From: CAWBRT01 sp963832785
GTDB taxonomy: Bacteria > Acidobacteriota > Terriglobia > Terriglobales > Acidobacteriaceae
NCBI GenBank assembly: GCA_963832785.1
Contig: CAWHVF010000009.1
Coordinates: 62,001-126,000 of the forward strand
DNA: 64,000 nt
Direction of reading: 5' to 3'
Made by a program: the position numbers and the translations under genes. The notes under the pieces were generated by a model, which saw nothing but the letters and a program-made list of their open reading frames with translations, was not told the DNA's origin and did not search any database. The first letter of the stretch is position 1; each line of letters begins with the position of its first letter. Shown here piece after piece: positions 34,523 through 47,129 of this stretch.

Positions 34523-36985
34523 CTATTGACTGCCAATCACAACGAAGTCGGGCGAGGCGGTATTGCCGTTGCTTAACGCCAGGCCCTCCTGGGCCAGGCT
34601 CGCTGAAGGGACCACAACGGTATCTCCGGTTCCGTTTACCAGGTCGACCTCGTGAATGGCCAGGTCGCTGGCGCCCACATAGAAGCTTGAGCCATCGACT
34701 GTAATGGCACCCTTGAAGCCCGCGCCGCCGTTGTTCAGCGTGGCCCCGTTGGCCAGAGTTATGGCGGACTGCAGCGTTCCCGTTTGCAGGTTGAAGACGA
34801 CTATGTTGCCGGTGGTCTTGCTGGTGACCACAACCCTGCTGCCGTCGGGAGTGATGAGGAACTGGTTCACGTCGCCGGCGCTGGCAGGCGCGCCGGCGCC
34901 GAGGGAGGCGGTCAACACCTTGTTTTCCGGAAACCCAACGTCCGCCGCGGTTGGGCATGCCGAGGAGCCCGACAAGGTTGAATTGACCGGCTCTATGACA
35001 TCTATATTCGGGCTGCCGGGGCCGGGATTCGGCGTGCTGAGAACCGCGGCGCCGAAGATTGCGGCGCCACTGCTGTTGAGGAAGTTGAAGGTGCGCACAT
35101 TGATCGCCGTGTTCGTGCCGGTGTTCTGCGTGTCGTCGGCGGCGATGTGGTTGGGCGGCGTGGCGAAGCAGGTGGCGTAAGCGGTTACGTTCGTATTGGC
35201 GGCGGCGCTGGTCACATAGGCCACCGGGCCATTGGGCAGAAAGGCCACGTCCAGGCCGGCGCCGGCGGCGGTGTTGGGCAGAGTCATAACCGTGGCTCCG
35301 GCCGCCGTCCCGCTGATCTGGTAGGTGTAAAGGCGATTTGTCGTCGTGGCTCCGCTAGTCTCTTGCGTGGTCACCCACAGAAATTGCGAGTCGGGACTGA
35401 AGTCGGCGGCCGTCACCGTCCCGGCGATGGGGAAGCTGACCACGGCGCCTGAAGAAAGGGTAACGATGCCGATGGCGGCCTGCAGATTGCCGGGAACGTT
35501 GCCGGTAAAGGCGGCCAGCGTCCCATCCGGCGAGATATTCATGACCGCCCCATTAAACTGAACCGCGGTGATATATGCCGATGCCGTCGAAGGCGTCGTC
35601 GAGGTTGTGGTTGAGCTGGTTTTTGGCGCTGGATTGAAAACCACGGCGGCGGTGCTGTCAGAGCCGATGGTTCCCAGTGCCCCTTGCCGATTCATCTGGA
35701 ATGAGTTCGGCGTGGTGCCGATGGCAATATATCCCAGTGCCCCGCCGCTAGCGGTAAAGGTCACAACGTACTGGCTTTGCGTGCTGGCAATGAACAGTTC
35801 GGTGGCGGGCGCTCCGCTAGACTTCACCAGCACCGGGTTGCTGTAGACGGGAAACATGTTCTTGTTGCAGTTGGGCGGACTGCAGGAGACCGCCAGCGTC
35901 GCCGTCCCGGCAGTGCCGCCGGTTATGGTTGCGGTTCCTGTCTGGACATTGGCGGTGGTAGTCACGCCGTTCGAGGTGGTGGACGAGCTGGCGGTCTTCG
36001 CCGCAACCGTGGCCGCGTTCTGGTTGGTGCTGAACCAGGTCATGGTCGGCAGGAGCGGTTGCACGAGCTGCGTCCCGTTCCGGTCGGTGACGGTGGCCGT
36101 AGTGGTTTGCGTTGCGTTGGGGCTGATGGTGGTCGGCGTCGAAGGCAAGCTGATGCTCGTGACCGGGCAGGTGACGAAGGGGATCGACGCGCTGGTGGCG
36201 CCGTTGGTCGAAGCAAAGATGTTGGTCTGGCCGGGGGTCACCGCGGTCACCAGCCCGTTGCTATCGACCGTGGCAATAGTGGTATCAGTGCTGGTCCAGG
36301 TGAAGGGGTTGGCGGTGGCATTGCCAGCAGTCAGGTCTAGGGGCGGCACTGTGCAAGGAACAGCCGGCGACCCCCATAGTTGGTTGCAGACACTGGCATT
36401 AGTGCTCTGCGCCGTGGCCTGGTAGTCGGCGTTAGCAGCGGCGGTCTTGCCGGCCGAGAGGCAGTTGCCGGGAAGAAAATCGGTGGTGTCAATTTGCGGG
36501 CCGCTGGCGCTGTTGATCTGCACCCGGTCCACCTGCTCGTGCATATAGACCTGCATGGTCACCGGGGACCCGCCTCCCGTGACTGCTTTGATAGTTATGT
36601 TGGCCACCGCGGGACAGGCGCCATTAACCAGCATGAGCCCGGACGGGCAACTAGTCGCGCCACTGGGCGGGTTGCAAACGGTGTAGTCGGTGACGTTGGT
36701 CGCTCCGACCGTCCAAGTGCCGCCGCAGATGTCTCCTCCGGAGGGGGACACCGTTATGTTTGGATTATCAGAGGAGAAGGTGAAAGTCGTGGGCAACTGG
36801 GCGCCGTTGCCGCTCTCGGCGGTGACGTTGAGTTGGACTGTTTGCCCGTAGGCCACCGAAGCGGGCGATGGCGTAACGATTATGTTGGCAACATTGGCGC
36901 CGCCACCGCAGCCAGGCAAAAACAAAGCTGCGCAGATAAGCAGGAGAGGCAAAAGCAGAAAAAAACAGGCTCGCGACTGCCGCAT
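34523..36985 (-). CDS. Large lipoprotein with Ig-like and beta-propeller (YncE-type) regions
   Basis: An 820-residue protein with a lipoprotein signal: a hydrophobic segment then LPGC near 26-29, so it should be anchored on the outer face. The first half has bacterial Ig-like (BIG2) pieces such as TIATVDSNGLVTAVTPGQTN. The second half repeats NISPDGTLAAFTGN, DFSPDSQFLWVTT, LITPDGSRVVVTSK and similar units, the WD/YncE/lactonase-like propeller pattern. It is rich in Thr/Ser/Ala. Function unknown; such proteins are common on Acidobacteriota surfaces. I start at 36985 (GGGGAGG site) because it opens the signal peptide. Confidence 0.8.
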   Translation of the reverse strand: MRQSRACFFLLLPLLLICAALFLPGCGGGANVANIIVTPSPASVAYGQTVQLNVTAESGNGAQLPTTFTFSSDNPNITVSPSGGDICGGTWTVGATNVTDYTVCNPPSGATSCPSGLMLVNGACPAVANITIKAVTGGGSPVTMQVYMHEQVDRVQINSASGPQIDTTDFLPGNCLSAGKTAAANADYQATAQSTNASVCNQLWGSPAVPCTVPPLDLTAGNATANPFTWTSTDTTIATVDSNGLVTAVTPGQTNIFASTNGATSASIPFVTCPVTSISLPSTPTTISPNATQTTTATVTDRNGTQLVQPLLPTMTWFSTNQNAATVAAKTASSSTTSNGVTTTANVQTGTATITGGTAGTATLAVSCSPPNCNKNMFPVYSNPVLVKSSGAPATELFIASTQSQYVVTFTASGGALGYIAIGTTPNSFQMNRQGALGTIGSDSTAAVVFNPAPKTSSTTTSTTPSTASAYITAVQFNGAVMNISPDGTLAAFTGNVPGNLQAAIGIVTLSSGAVVSFPIAGTVTAADFSPDSQFLWVTTQETSGATTTNRLYTYQISGTAAGATVMTLPNTAAGAGLDVAFLPNGPVAYVTSAAANTNVTAYATCFATPPNHIAADDTQNTGTNTAINVRTFNFLNSSGAAIFGAAVLSTPNPGPGSPNIDVIEPVNSTLSGSSACPTAADVGFPENKVLTASLGAGAPASAGDVNQFLITPDGSRVVVTSKTTGNIVVFNLQTGTLQSAITLANGATLNNGGAGFKGAITVDGSSFYVGASDLAIHEVDLVNGTGDTVVVPSASLAQEGLALSNGNTASPDFVVIGSQ

Positions 36986-37124
36986 GCATCCTCCCCGCGC
37001 GCCCCGTGCCCACATTTTCGGTCCGTCGGGCTCGGCGAAGGCGACGCGGATCATTATTTCAGCCGAATGAGCCAGTGTAGAATCTGGCTGCTACTTTCGG
37101 CAAGCTAAAGACATATCGGGTTGC

Positions 37125-37253
37125 GGGTCAATTTGAAGGGTGCCCCAGGTTCCGCGCGGCGCTTTTCGGCTAACCTGAAGAATTGGCCCACGTCAGCCCA
37201 AAAGCAGGGCGGGACGTGGGGCACCCGTTGTTGTGGAAATTCAAAATTGACCC
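37125..37253. repeat. 129-bp inverted-repeat (MITE-like) element
   Basis: The ends are inverted copies: GGGTCAATTTGAA at 37125-37137 and TTCAAAATTGACCC at 37240-37253, and just inside them GGGTGCCCCAGGT and ACGTGGGGCACCC. A related GGGTGCCCCACGTCCC word appears at 53880. No reading frame is present. It occupies the spacer between the lipoprotein and the ribosomal promoter. Confidence 0.6.
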
Positions 37254-37283
37254 ATTACCACATATCGCCGTTGGCGGTGATGT

Positions 37284-37313
37284 TTGACGAGTCTGCGCGT
37301 GAGTTGCTATAGT
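37284..37313 (+). promoter_or_regulatory. Sigma-70-type promoter of the str operon
   Basis: TTGACG (37284-37289), an 18-bp spacer and TATAGT (37308-37313): five of six matches at both elements. It is the best vegetative promoter in the window. Transcription would start near 37320, leaving a leader of about 420 nt before rpsL. Confidence 0.75.
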
Positions 37314-37319
37314 AGACTG

Positions 37320-37739
37320 GTTCTGCGAGTTTGATTGGCTTGGCTATAGCGGTTCTGGTTGAGCTGTAGGGTTTTGGCCCGGGATGCGTGGACGCATCCG
37401 TTGCAAGGGCATCCTCGCTGAAACGACCTGCGCCACCTTTCACCCCGTGAAAGGCTATGCGGGTCAAAGCTGCGAAACGGAGTATCGGCCCCCGGAAGAT
37501 GCCGCTTCGGGTTCGCCCTTTCGGACGCAAGTTTTCGCGTCTGGCAGGAATCTCGATCTGCGGCGGGGATTGGTCACGGCGCCACCGTCGCTAGCTTACA
37601 TCAAGGAAACTTCACATTCCCTGCCTGGGCGGGGAAGTATGGCTTGGCTTTGACGGCCGGGCCAGCCTGATGAGTTCGGTCCTGGCCGGTAGGCCCGAGG
37701 CGTGGTCATGCGCGCCCGAAAAAAGAAGGAGTTGCCAGA
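37320..37739 (+). other. Long structured leader of the str operon
   Basis: About 420 bases without a good reading frame separate the promoter from rpsL. Stable hairpins are visible: GGATGCG/CGCATCC near 37384-37400, CCTTTCAC/GTGAAAGG with a CCC loop near 37436-37455, and CGGACGC/GCGTCTG near 37523-37545. It could hold a ribosomal-protein-binding leader or another regulatory RNA. I do not recognise a known riboswitch in it. Confidence 0.45.
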
Positions 37740-38111
37740 GTGCCAACCTTTAATCAATTGGTTCGCAAGGGCCGTACGGCGCCCCGCTTCAAGACGGCCA
37801 GCCCCGCCCTGCAGGCCTGCCCGCAGAAGCGCGGCGTGTGCACGCGCGTGTACACGCAGACCCCCAAGAAGCCGAATTCGGCCTTGCGTAAAGTGGCGCG
37901 CGTGCGCCTGACCAACGGAATTGAGGTCACCACCTACATCCCCGGAGTGGGACACAACCTGCAGGAGCACTCGATTGTGCTCATCCGCGGTGGGCGTGTC
38001 AAGGATCTGCCCGGGGTGCGTTATCACGTAATCCGCGGCACGCTGGACTCGGTGGGAGTCGGCAACCGCAAGCAGGGACGCTCCAAGTACGGCGCCAAGC
38101 GCCCGAAGTGA
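37740..38111 (+). CDS. rpsL: Ribosomal protein S12
   Basis: A 123-residue S12. PTFNQLVRKGR opens it, TPKKPNSALRKVARV holds the conserved decoding-site lysine in its streptomycin-sensitive form, and PGVRYHVIRGTLD follows. The start is a GTG at 37740 with GAAGGAG upstream. It is the first gene of the ribosomal superoperon. A composite hairpin repeat begins at the last base of its stop codon. Confidence 0.97.
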   Translation: MPTFNQLVRKGRTAPRFKTASPALQACPQKRGVCTRVYTQTPKKPNSALRKVARVRLTNGIEVTTYIPGVGHNLQEHSIVLIRGGRVKDLPGVRYHVIRGTLDSVGVGNRKQGRSKYGAKRPK

Positions 38112-38352
38112 CCGCGCTTAGCGGGCGTGAGCAGCGCCATGGGCGCTGCGGGAGCCCGCTGCGGTCATCCTGAGCGAGCCGCGAAGCGGCGAGTCGAAGG
38201 ATCTGGTACCGGCTTGACGGGGTGCAAGCAAGAGCCCCGGGCGGTCATCCTGAGCGAGCCCAGCGAGCGAAGGATTTGTTGAAGGGGCATGGACGCTGCA
38301 AGAGCCCGCTGCGGTCACCCTGAGCAAGCGCAGCGAGCGAAGGATCTGTTGC
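38111..38352 (+). repeat. Composite hairpin repeat plus three GA-mismatch hairpins
   Basis: It starts with the A of the rpsL stop. First comes a three-tier hairpin: ACCGC/GCGGT outside, GCGGGC/GCCCGC across a GTGA/GGGA internal loop, and GCAGCGCC/GGCGCTGC at the tip. Three GA-mismatch hairpins follow at 38167-38202, 38247-38275 and 38317-38345. They fill most of the 316-bp rpsL-rpsG spacer; no gene is present. Confidence 0.8.
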
Positions 38353-38427
38353 CAGGGGCATGAGCGCGGCGTGATCCCCGGCGAGCCAATCCTGGCTGGA
38401 TTCGGGGCTTAAAGAGAGGTATTAGGG

Positions 38428-38898
38428 ATGCCTAGAAAAGGACATATCGCAAAGCGGGAGCCGATGCCGGACGCGGTCTACAGCTCCACGCTCGCCAACA
38501 AGTTCGTCAGCTCCATGATGTGGGATGGCAAGAAGAGCACGGCGCAGGCAATCTTCTACCAAGCCCTGAAGAACCTGGAGCAGAAGGGCGGCGACGAGGC
38601 GTTGAAGCTGTTCAAGAAGGCGGTGGAGAACTGCAAGCCGCTGCTGGAGGTAAAGACCAGGCGCGTAGGCGGCGCCAACTACCAGGTTCCGGTCGAGGTC
38701 AATCCCGACCGCCGCACCTCGCTGGCCATTCGCTGGCTTATCAGCTATGCCCGCGGCCGCGCGGAAAAGGGGATGGTCGACAAGCTGACCAACGAGTTGC
38801 TGGATGCCGCCAACGGCAAAGGCGCGGCCATTAAGAAGAAGGAAGACGTGCACCGCATGGCCGAGGCCAACAAGGCCTTCGCCCACTATCGCTGGTAA
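38428..38898 (+). CDS. rpsG: Ribosomal protein S7
   Basis: A 156-residue S7 of normal length. PRKGHIAKREPMPDAVYSS is the N-terminus, and KTRRVGGANYQVPVEVNPDRR the conserved 16S-binding block. AGAGAGG lies 11 bases before the ATG. In the 165-bp spacer to fusA lie a perfect 9-bp hairpin at 38937-38956 and a GGGCTTCAG dispersed repeat. Confidence 0.97.
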   Translation: MPRKGHIAKREPMPDAVYSSTLANKFVSSMMWDGKKSTAQAIFYQALKNLEQKGGDEALKLFKKAVENCKPLLEVKTRRVGGANYQVPVEVNPDRRTSLAIRWLISYARGRAEKGMVDKLTNELLDAANGKGAAIKKKEDVHRMAEANKAFAHYRW

Positions 38899-39063
38899 GC
38901 GGGAGCCGCGCGGCGGAGACGCGGTCGCTTTGCAAGGGCGCGGCTTGAGCCGCGCCGTAGCGAGGACTCTTAAGAATTTCCTAGCGGGCTTCAGTCCGCG
39001 AGGGATGCCCAAGGACAGGCAAAAATCGGCGCTGTGCGCCATTAGCAAAGTTGTGAGGAAGTT

Positions 39064-41163
<2,100 letters not shown>

Positions 41164-41212
41164 GTAAATAATTTTAAAGTTATGGAAATACGATGAGCTT
41201 GTAGAGGAAATT

Positions 41213-42400
<1,188 letters not shown>

Positions 42401-42564
42401 ACGCGCGGTTACTGGGCGGGGAATCTCCCGCCCGCCACTGAAACAATCCGGCGAGAGGCCGGCTGGGGAAAAAACGGAGAGGCGCCAGATCGGGCGCCGG
42501 CTCTGGCGAGGCAGGCAGTGGCAGCACAGTTGCGGAGCCCTCAGACAAACGATCTTTGCGAGAG

Positions 42565-42899
<335 letters not shown>

Positions 42900-42900
<1 letters not shown>

Positions 42901-42990
42901 CCGCGCTTAGCGGGCGTGAGCAGCGCCGTAAGGCGCTGTGGGAGCCCGCTGCGGTCATCCTGAGCGAACGTAGTGAGCGAAGGATCTGTT
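42900..42990 (+). repeat. Composite hairpin repeat after rpsJ
   Basis: Same design and same junction (AAG-TGA-CCGC) as after rpsL: ACCGC/GCGGT, GCGGGC/GCCCGC across GTGA/GGGA, GCAGCGCC/GGCGCTGT. It is followed by a GA-mismatch hairpin at 42957-42985 in which one GC/GC step is changed to AC/GT, keeping pairing. Confidence 0.8.
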
Positions 42991-43071
42991 TGGCGAGGAC
43001 CGCGTCAAGCGCTTGTCAAAAGTCCTACAGTGCCGGAATCAGAATGGCCGGCATGATGAGGAGAGGAACAC

Positions 43072-43827
43072 ATGGCAGTAAACGGGATTTTAGGCAGAAA
43101 GGTCGGCATGACGCAGTTGTTCGACAGCAAGGGCGAGGTTCGCCCGGTCACCGTGCTGCGGGCCGGCCCGTGCGTGGTTACCCAGTTGAAGACGATGGCT
43201 CACGACGGCTACGACGCGGCCCAGATCGGGCTGATCGAGTTCGTCAAGGAATCGCGTCTCACCAAGGCGCTGAAGGGCCACCTGGACAAGCACAACCTGC
43301 CTCCGGTCAAGTTCATGCGCGAGATGGCTATCGTGCTGGATGGAGGCCAGTCACCCAAGCCGGCGGGAGAAGAGGCGGCCGGCGACGGGGTGAAGGTCGG
43401 CGACAAGGTGCTGGTGGACCTGTTCGAGGGCGAGAAGTTCGTCGACGTAACCGGCACCAGCAAGGGCCGCGGCTTCGCCGGCGTGGTGCGGCGCCATCAT
43501 TTCGGCGGCGGGCCGGCGGCGCATGGCCACATGTTCCAGGTGCAGGGCTCGATTGGCGCCTCCTCATACCCGTCGCGCGTCTTCAAAGGGAAGCGCATGT
43601 CGGGACACATGGGGCACGACACCGTAACGGTGCGCAACCTGCGCGTGCTCGGGGTAGACAAGGAAGAGAACCTGCTGGTGATCGAGGGCGCCGTTCCCGG
43701 CCCGAAAGACGGCTACGTGGTGATTACCAGGGCGAAGAAGCCGCCGAGAGAGCACCGCGGCTTTGCCCGCGCCGGCACGGTCGATCCGTTGAAGGCCTCC
43801 AAGCGCCAGGCCGCGAAGAAGAAGTGA
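43072..43827 (+). CDS. rplC: Ribosomal protein L3
   Basis: A 251-residue L3. ILGRKVGMTQLFDSKGEVRP opens it; GRGFAGVVRRHHFGGGPAAH and GQGS-like FQVQGSIGASSYPSRVFKGK follow. It is about 40 residues longer than E. coli L3, mainly in a Gly/Ala/Glu-rich stretch near 105-120 and a basic tail. ATG with GAGGAG upstream. A hairpin repeat overlaps its stop codon. Confidence 0.96.
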   Translation: MAVNGILGRKVGMTQLFDSKGEVRPVTVLRAGPCVVTQLKTMAHDGYDAAQIGLIEFVKESRLTKALKGHLDKHNLPPVKFMREMAIVLDGGQSPKPAGEEAAGDGVKVGDKVLVDLFEGEKFVDVTGTSKGRGFAGVVRRHHFGGGPAAHGHMFQVQGSIGASSYPSRVFKGKRMSGHMGHDTVTVRNLRVLGVDKEENLLVIEGAVPGPKDGYVVITRAKKPPREHRGFARAGTVDPLKASKRQAAKKK

Positions 43828-43990
43828 CCGCGTTTAGCGGGCGTGAGCAGCGCCGCAGGCGCTGCGGGAGTTCACTGCGGTCATCCTGAGCGAGCGCAGC
43901 GAGCGAAGGATCGGTTGGAAGTGGCGCGAGCGGGGGAACAGCGTAGGCCCAGCCGCCCCCGGCTGGGTGGGCGAGCGATGGCTCGCCGGG
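43827..43990 (+). repeat. Composite hairpin repeat and additional palindromes after rplC
   Basis: The composite hairpin begins in the rplC stop (AAG-TGA-CCGC); here the second tier is weaker (GCGGGC facing GTTCAC). A GA-mismatch hairpin lies at 43883-43911. Two further perfect palindromes follow: CCCAGCC/GGCTGGG at 43948-43967 and GGCGAGC/GCTCGCC at 43970-43987. Confidence 0.75.
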
Positions 43991-44035
43991 ATGCAGAGCG
44001 CGTCCATTTGGACGAATAGAAGAAGAGAAAACGTT

Positions 44036-44695
44036 ATGGCAACCATCGATGTTTTGGATCTGGCGGGCGGCAAAGTCGGCACTCTGGAGCTGGCCGAGGA
44101 AGTTTTCGGCGCCGTCAACGAGGACCTGCTCTGGGAAGCGGTAAAGCACTACCGCGCCGGGCTGCGGGCGGGAACTCATGCCACCAAGAACCGCAAGCTG
44201 GTTTCCGGTTCGGGCAAGAAGTTGTGGCGGCAGAAAGGCACCGGGCGCGCCCGCATAGGCTCCATCCGCTCGCCGCTGTGGCGGCACGGCGGCACGGTCC
44301 ACGGGCCGCAGCCGCGCTCCTACGATTACCAGTTTCCGCGCAAGAAGCTGCTGGGCGCGCTGCGTTCGGCGCTGGCGGCCAAGGCGGCCGAGGGCAAGCT
44401 GACGGTAGTGGAGGCCTTCGATCTCAAGGAGATCAAGAGCAAGGCGGTGCGCGATGCGCTCCAGGCGCTGAAGGCGGACAAGACGGCCCTGCTGGTCGAG
44501 GCCGGCAATAACGAGAACCGCAACCTGGAGCTGAGTTCGCGCAACCTGGCCGGGGTGGAGATGCTGTACGGGCCCGAGGTGCATCCCTACCACCTGTTGC
44601 GCTACGAGCGCGTGATCTTCTCCCGTCCGGCGCTGGAGAAACTGCAGCAGTCGCTGAAGGCCTCGGTGCCGAAGAGAAAGGCGGAGGTGGCGTAA
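44036..44695 (+). CDS. rplD: Ribosomal protein L4
   Basis: A 219-residue L4: KLVSGSGKKLWRQKGTGRAR and IGSIRSPLWRHGGTVHGPQP are the conserved loop that reaches into the exit tunnel. I start at 44036 where the family N-terminus (MATIDVLDLAGGKVG) begins; an in-frame extension to 43967 is spacer repeat. Overlaps rplW by one base. Confidence 0.96.
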   Translation: MATIDVLDLAGGKVGTLELAEEVFGAVNEDLLWEAVKHYRAGLRAGTHATKNRKLVSGSGKKLWRQKGTGRARIGSIRSPLWRHGGTVHGPQPRSYDYQFPRKKLLGALRSALAAKAAEGKLTVVEAFDLKEIKSKAVRDALQALKADKTALLVEAGNNENRNLELSSRNLAGVEMLYGPEVHPYHLLRYERVIFSRPALEKLQQSLKASVPKRKAEVA

Positions 44696-44991
44696 TGGCG
44701 AAGTCGGCATATGAGATCATCCGCCGCCCGGTAATCACCGAAAAAGGGCTGGGCGTGAAGGAGACCGAGCGGACGCTGGTCTTCGAAGTGGCCACCGGCG
44801 CCACCAAGACGCAGATCAAGGAAGCCGTGCAGGCGATCTTCAAGGTGAAGGTGCAGCAGGTGCGCACGGCGGGTTTCGCGGGCAAGGAGCGCCGGCGGGG
44901 AAAGTTTACCGGCTATCGCCCGGACTGGAAGAAGGCTTACGTGCGGCTCAAGGCAGGGGAAAAGATGCCGGAGTACGCCGAAAACGTGTAA
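44695..44991 (+). CDS. rplW: Ribosomal protein L23
   Basis: A 98-residue L23: YEIIRRPVITEKGLGVKE at the start and FKVKVQQVRTAGFAGKERRR in the middle. Normal length; forms the nascent-chain exit site. TAATG overlap with rplD indicates coupling. Confidence 0.96.
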   Translation: MAKSAYEIIRRPVITEKGLGVKETERTLVFEVATGATKTQIKEAVQAIFKVKVQQVRTAGFAGKERRRGKFTGYRPDWKKAYVRLKAGEKMPEYAENV

Positions 44992-45083
44992 ACAGCGAAC
45001 GGGCGCAGCAGCGGTGTCCGCGGTAGCGCACGCCAGCAGGGCGGCAAGCTGAGCAGGAATGTGCCTGCAAGAAGAGAAAAGTT

Positions 45084-45908
45084 ATGGCCATCAAGACATA
45101 TAGACCGGTTACCTCGACGCGGCGTTTTCAGACCACGCTGGTCAACGACGAGCTGACCACCAACCGGCCGCACAAGCCGTTGACCGAAGCTAAAAACAGC
45201 AGCGGCGGGCGCCGCAACCATGGCGATCTGACCATCTGGCATCGCGGCGGCGGCCACAAACGCAAGCTGCGCATCATCGATTTCAAGCGCGACAAGCCGG
45301 GCATCGTGGCCACGGTCGCCTCCATCGAGTACGACCCGAACCGCTCGGCCCGCATCGCCCTGCTGAACTACGCCGACGGCGAGAAGCGCTACATCCTTCA
45401 TCCCGCCGGACTGAAGGTGGGCGCCAAGGTGGTCAGCGGAACCGAGGTGGACATCCTGGTGGGCAACGCCCTGCCGCTGCGCAGCATTCCCGCCGGCACG
45501 GTGGTGCACAACATCGAGCTGAAGCCGGGCAAGGGCGCACAGATGGCGCGCTCGGCGGGCGCGCAGGCGCAGTTGATCGCCAAGGAAGGCGATTACGCGC
45601 TGCTCAAGCTGCCCTCGGGCGAAACCCGGCGCGTGCTGGTCAACTGCATGGCTACCGTCGGGCAGGTGGGCAACCTCGATCACGAGAATATCTCGATCGG
45701 CAAGGCCGGGCGCACGCGCTGGCTGGGACGCCGTCCCGTCAACCGCGGCGTGGTCATGAACCCGGTTGACCATCCGCACGGCGGCGGCGAAGGCAAAACC
45801 AGCGGCGGGCGCCATCCGGTGACCCCATGGGGCCAGCCGACGCGCGGCTACAAGACGCGCAATAGCAAGCGGACGGACAAGTTCATCGTCAGCCGCCGCA
45901 AGAAGTGA
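45084..45908 (+). CDS. rplB: Ribosomal protein L2
   Basis: A 274-residue L2: KTYRPVTSTRR, GRRNHGDLTIWHRGGGHKR and the peptidyl-transferase segment MNPVDHPHGGGEGKTSGGRH with its conserved histidine. Normal length. Its stop also carries the composite repeat junction AAG-TGA-CCGC. Confidence 0.97.
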   Translation: MAIKTYRPVTSTRRFQTTLVNDELTTNRPHKPLTEAKNSSGGRRNHGDLTIWHRGGGHKRKLRIIDFKRDKPGIVATVASIEYDPNRSARIALLNYADGEKRYILHPAGLKVGAKVVSGTEVDILVGNALPLRSIPAGTVVHNIELKPGKGAQMARSAGAQAQLIAKEGDYALLKLPSGETRRVLVNCMATVGQVGNLDHENISIGKAGRTRWLGRRPVNRGVVMNPVDHPHGGGEGKTSGGRHPVTPWGQPTRGYKTRNSKRTDKFIVSRRKK

Positions 45909-45990
45909 CCGCGCTTAGCAGGCGTGAGCGTAGCGAGAGCCTGCTGCGGTCATCCTGAGCAAGACGCGAAGCGGCGCGCCGAAGGATCTG
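45908..45990 (+). repeat. Composite hairpin repeat after rplB (short form)
   Basis: ACCGC/GCGGT outside, GCAGGC/GCCTGC across a GTGA/GAGA loop, and a minimal GC-GTA-GC tip. Compared with the rpsL copy, one outer pair is changed on both sides (G-C to A-T). A variant GA hairpin follows at 45952-45987. Confidence 0.75.
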
Positions 45991-46080
45991 CGGTAGCAAA
46001 CGGGAGCGCGTAGCGAGCGAAGGATTTCGCGGCATAAACGAAGATCGATCGGAAAACTTTAGAAGCTGAGAATTAAATTC

Positions 46081-46383
46081 ATGGCACGTTCAACGAATAA
46101 GGGTCCGTTTATCGACAGCCACCTGCTCGCCAAGGTGGAAGACATGAATGCGCGCAACGAAAAGAAGGTGCTGCGCACCTGGTCGCGCCGTTCAACCATC
46201 ATTCCGGAGATGGTGGGACACACGCTGGCCGTTCACAACGGCAAGAAGTTCATTCCGGTCTACATCACCGAGAACATGGTGGGCCACAAGCTGGGCGAGT
46301 TCAGCTTTACGCGCAGCTTCAAGGGACACTCGGTGAAAGCCGCGGTCGAGACCGTGGCCAAGCCGGCGCCGGCGGCCCACTGA
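46081..46383 (+). CDS. rpsS: Ribosomal protein S19
   Basis: A 100-residue S19: STNKGPFIDSHLLAKVEDMN, TWSRRSTIIPEMVGHTLAVH, GEFSFTRSFKGH. Normal family pattern with a short Ala/Pro tail. No strong ribosome site is visible (GAAGCTGAGAATTAAATTC precedes the ATG). Followed by a GC-rich spacer of 156 bp. Confidence 0.96.
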   Translation: MARSTNKGPFIDSHLLAKVEDMNARNEKKVLRTWSRRSTIIPEMVGHTLAVHNGKKFIPVYITENMVGHKLGEFSFTRSFKGHSVKAAVETVAKPAPAAH

Positions 46384-46539
46384 GGCCGCGGCCGACGCGG
46401 GCCGCCAGCGGCAAGCTTAGGCGGGGCGGTAAGCAGGCCCGTGCCGGGCGCGCCCGGCGGGCGTTACCGGGCTTACCTGTTGCACGGCGGCTGGTAAAAG
46501 ACGCGCCGGGCAGGTGGAAGATTTGAAGGGAACGGAGAT

Positions 46540-47037
46540 ATGGAATTCACTGCGACAGCCAGGTTCATGCGGGTTTCGCCGCAAAAGGCCCGCCTGGTGC
46601 TGGACCTGATCAAGGGCCAGCGGGTGGAGACCGCGCTGAATACGCTGGCTTTCACCAACAAGCGGGTGGCGCCGCTGGTTCACAAGCTGCTGCGTTCGGC
46701 GCTGGAGAATGCCAACTATGCCAGCCAGGAGAAGGGCGTCGAGGTGGATGTTGATCGCCTCTACGTCAAGCGCGCGGTGGCCAATGACGGTCCGCGCATG
46801 AAGCGCATCCGTCCGGCTCCCATGGGCCGTGCCTACCGCTATCAGCGGCGCATGGCTCACCTGGAGATTGCCGTTGCCGAGAAGCCGCAGGCGGCCAAGG
46901 CAGCCGCGGGCGCGGCGGCGGCTCCGGAGAAAAAGCCGGCCCGCAAGCCACCGGTCAGGAAGGCGCCGGTGAAACGGGCCACCAAGCCGGCCAAGAAGGC
47001 GCCGCTGAAAAAAGCCGGCGCGAAAAAGAAGAAGTAA
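46540..47037 (+). CDS. rplV: Ribosomal protein L22 with a basic C-terminal tail
   Basis: A 165-residue L22. The fold spans about 1-112 (ATARFMRVSPQKARLVLDLI, RIRPAPMGRAYRYQRRMAHL). Residues 115-165 are a Lys/Ala/Pro-rich low-complexity tail ending in five residues of lysine with one interruption. The tail would lie on the ribosome surface or in rRNA grooves. Starts after AACGGAGAT. Confidence 0.96.
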   Translation: MEFTATARFMRVSPQKARLVLDLIKGQRVETALNTLAFTNKRVAPLVHKLLRSALENANYASQEKGVEVDVDRLYVKRAVANDGPRMKRIRPAPMGRAYRYQRRMAHLEIAVAEKPQAAKAAAGAAAAPEKKPARKPPVRKAPVKRATKPAKKAPLKKAGAKKKK

Positions 47038-47129
47038 ACAGCGGGCGCGCTGCGAGCAGCGGTGCGGCCCAGCCGCATGGCAACCGGGCCGCCGGGCGCA
47101 GCGGCCGTAGAAGATTTGGAGAAGCAGAT

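Noticed and set aside
37320..37739. Cobalamin or other known riboswitch in the rpsL leader
   Set aside because: I looked for the B12-box and similar conserved words and found none; hairpins alone do not support a riboswitch call.
38159..38352. CRISPR-like array of CATCCTGAGC repeats
   Set aside because: Repeats are few, diverged, and scattered over the window in both orientations, with no cas genes and no regular spacers.
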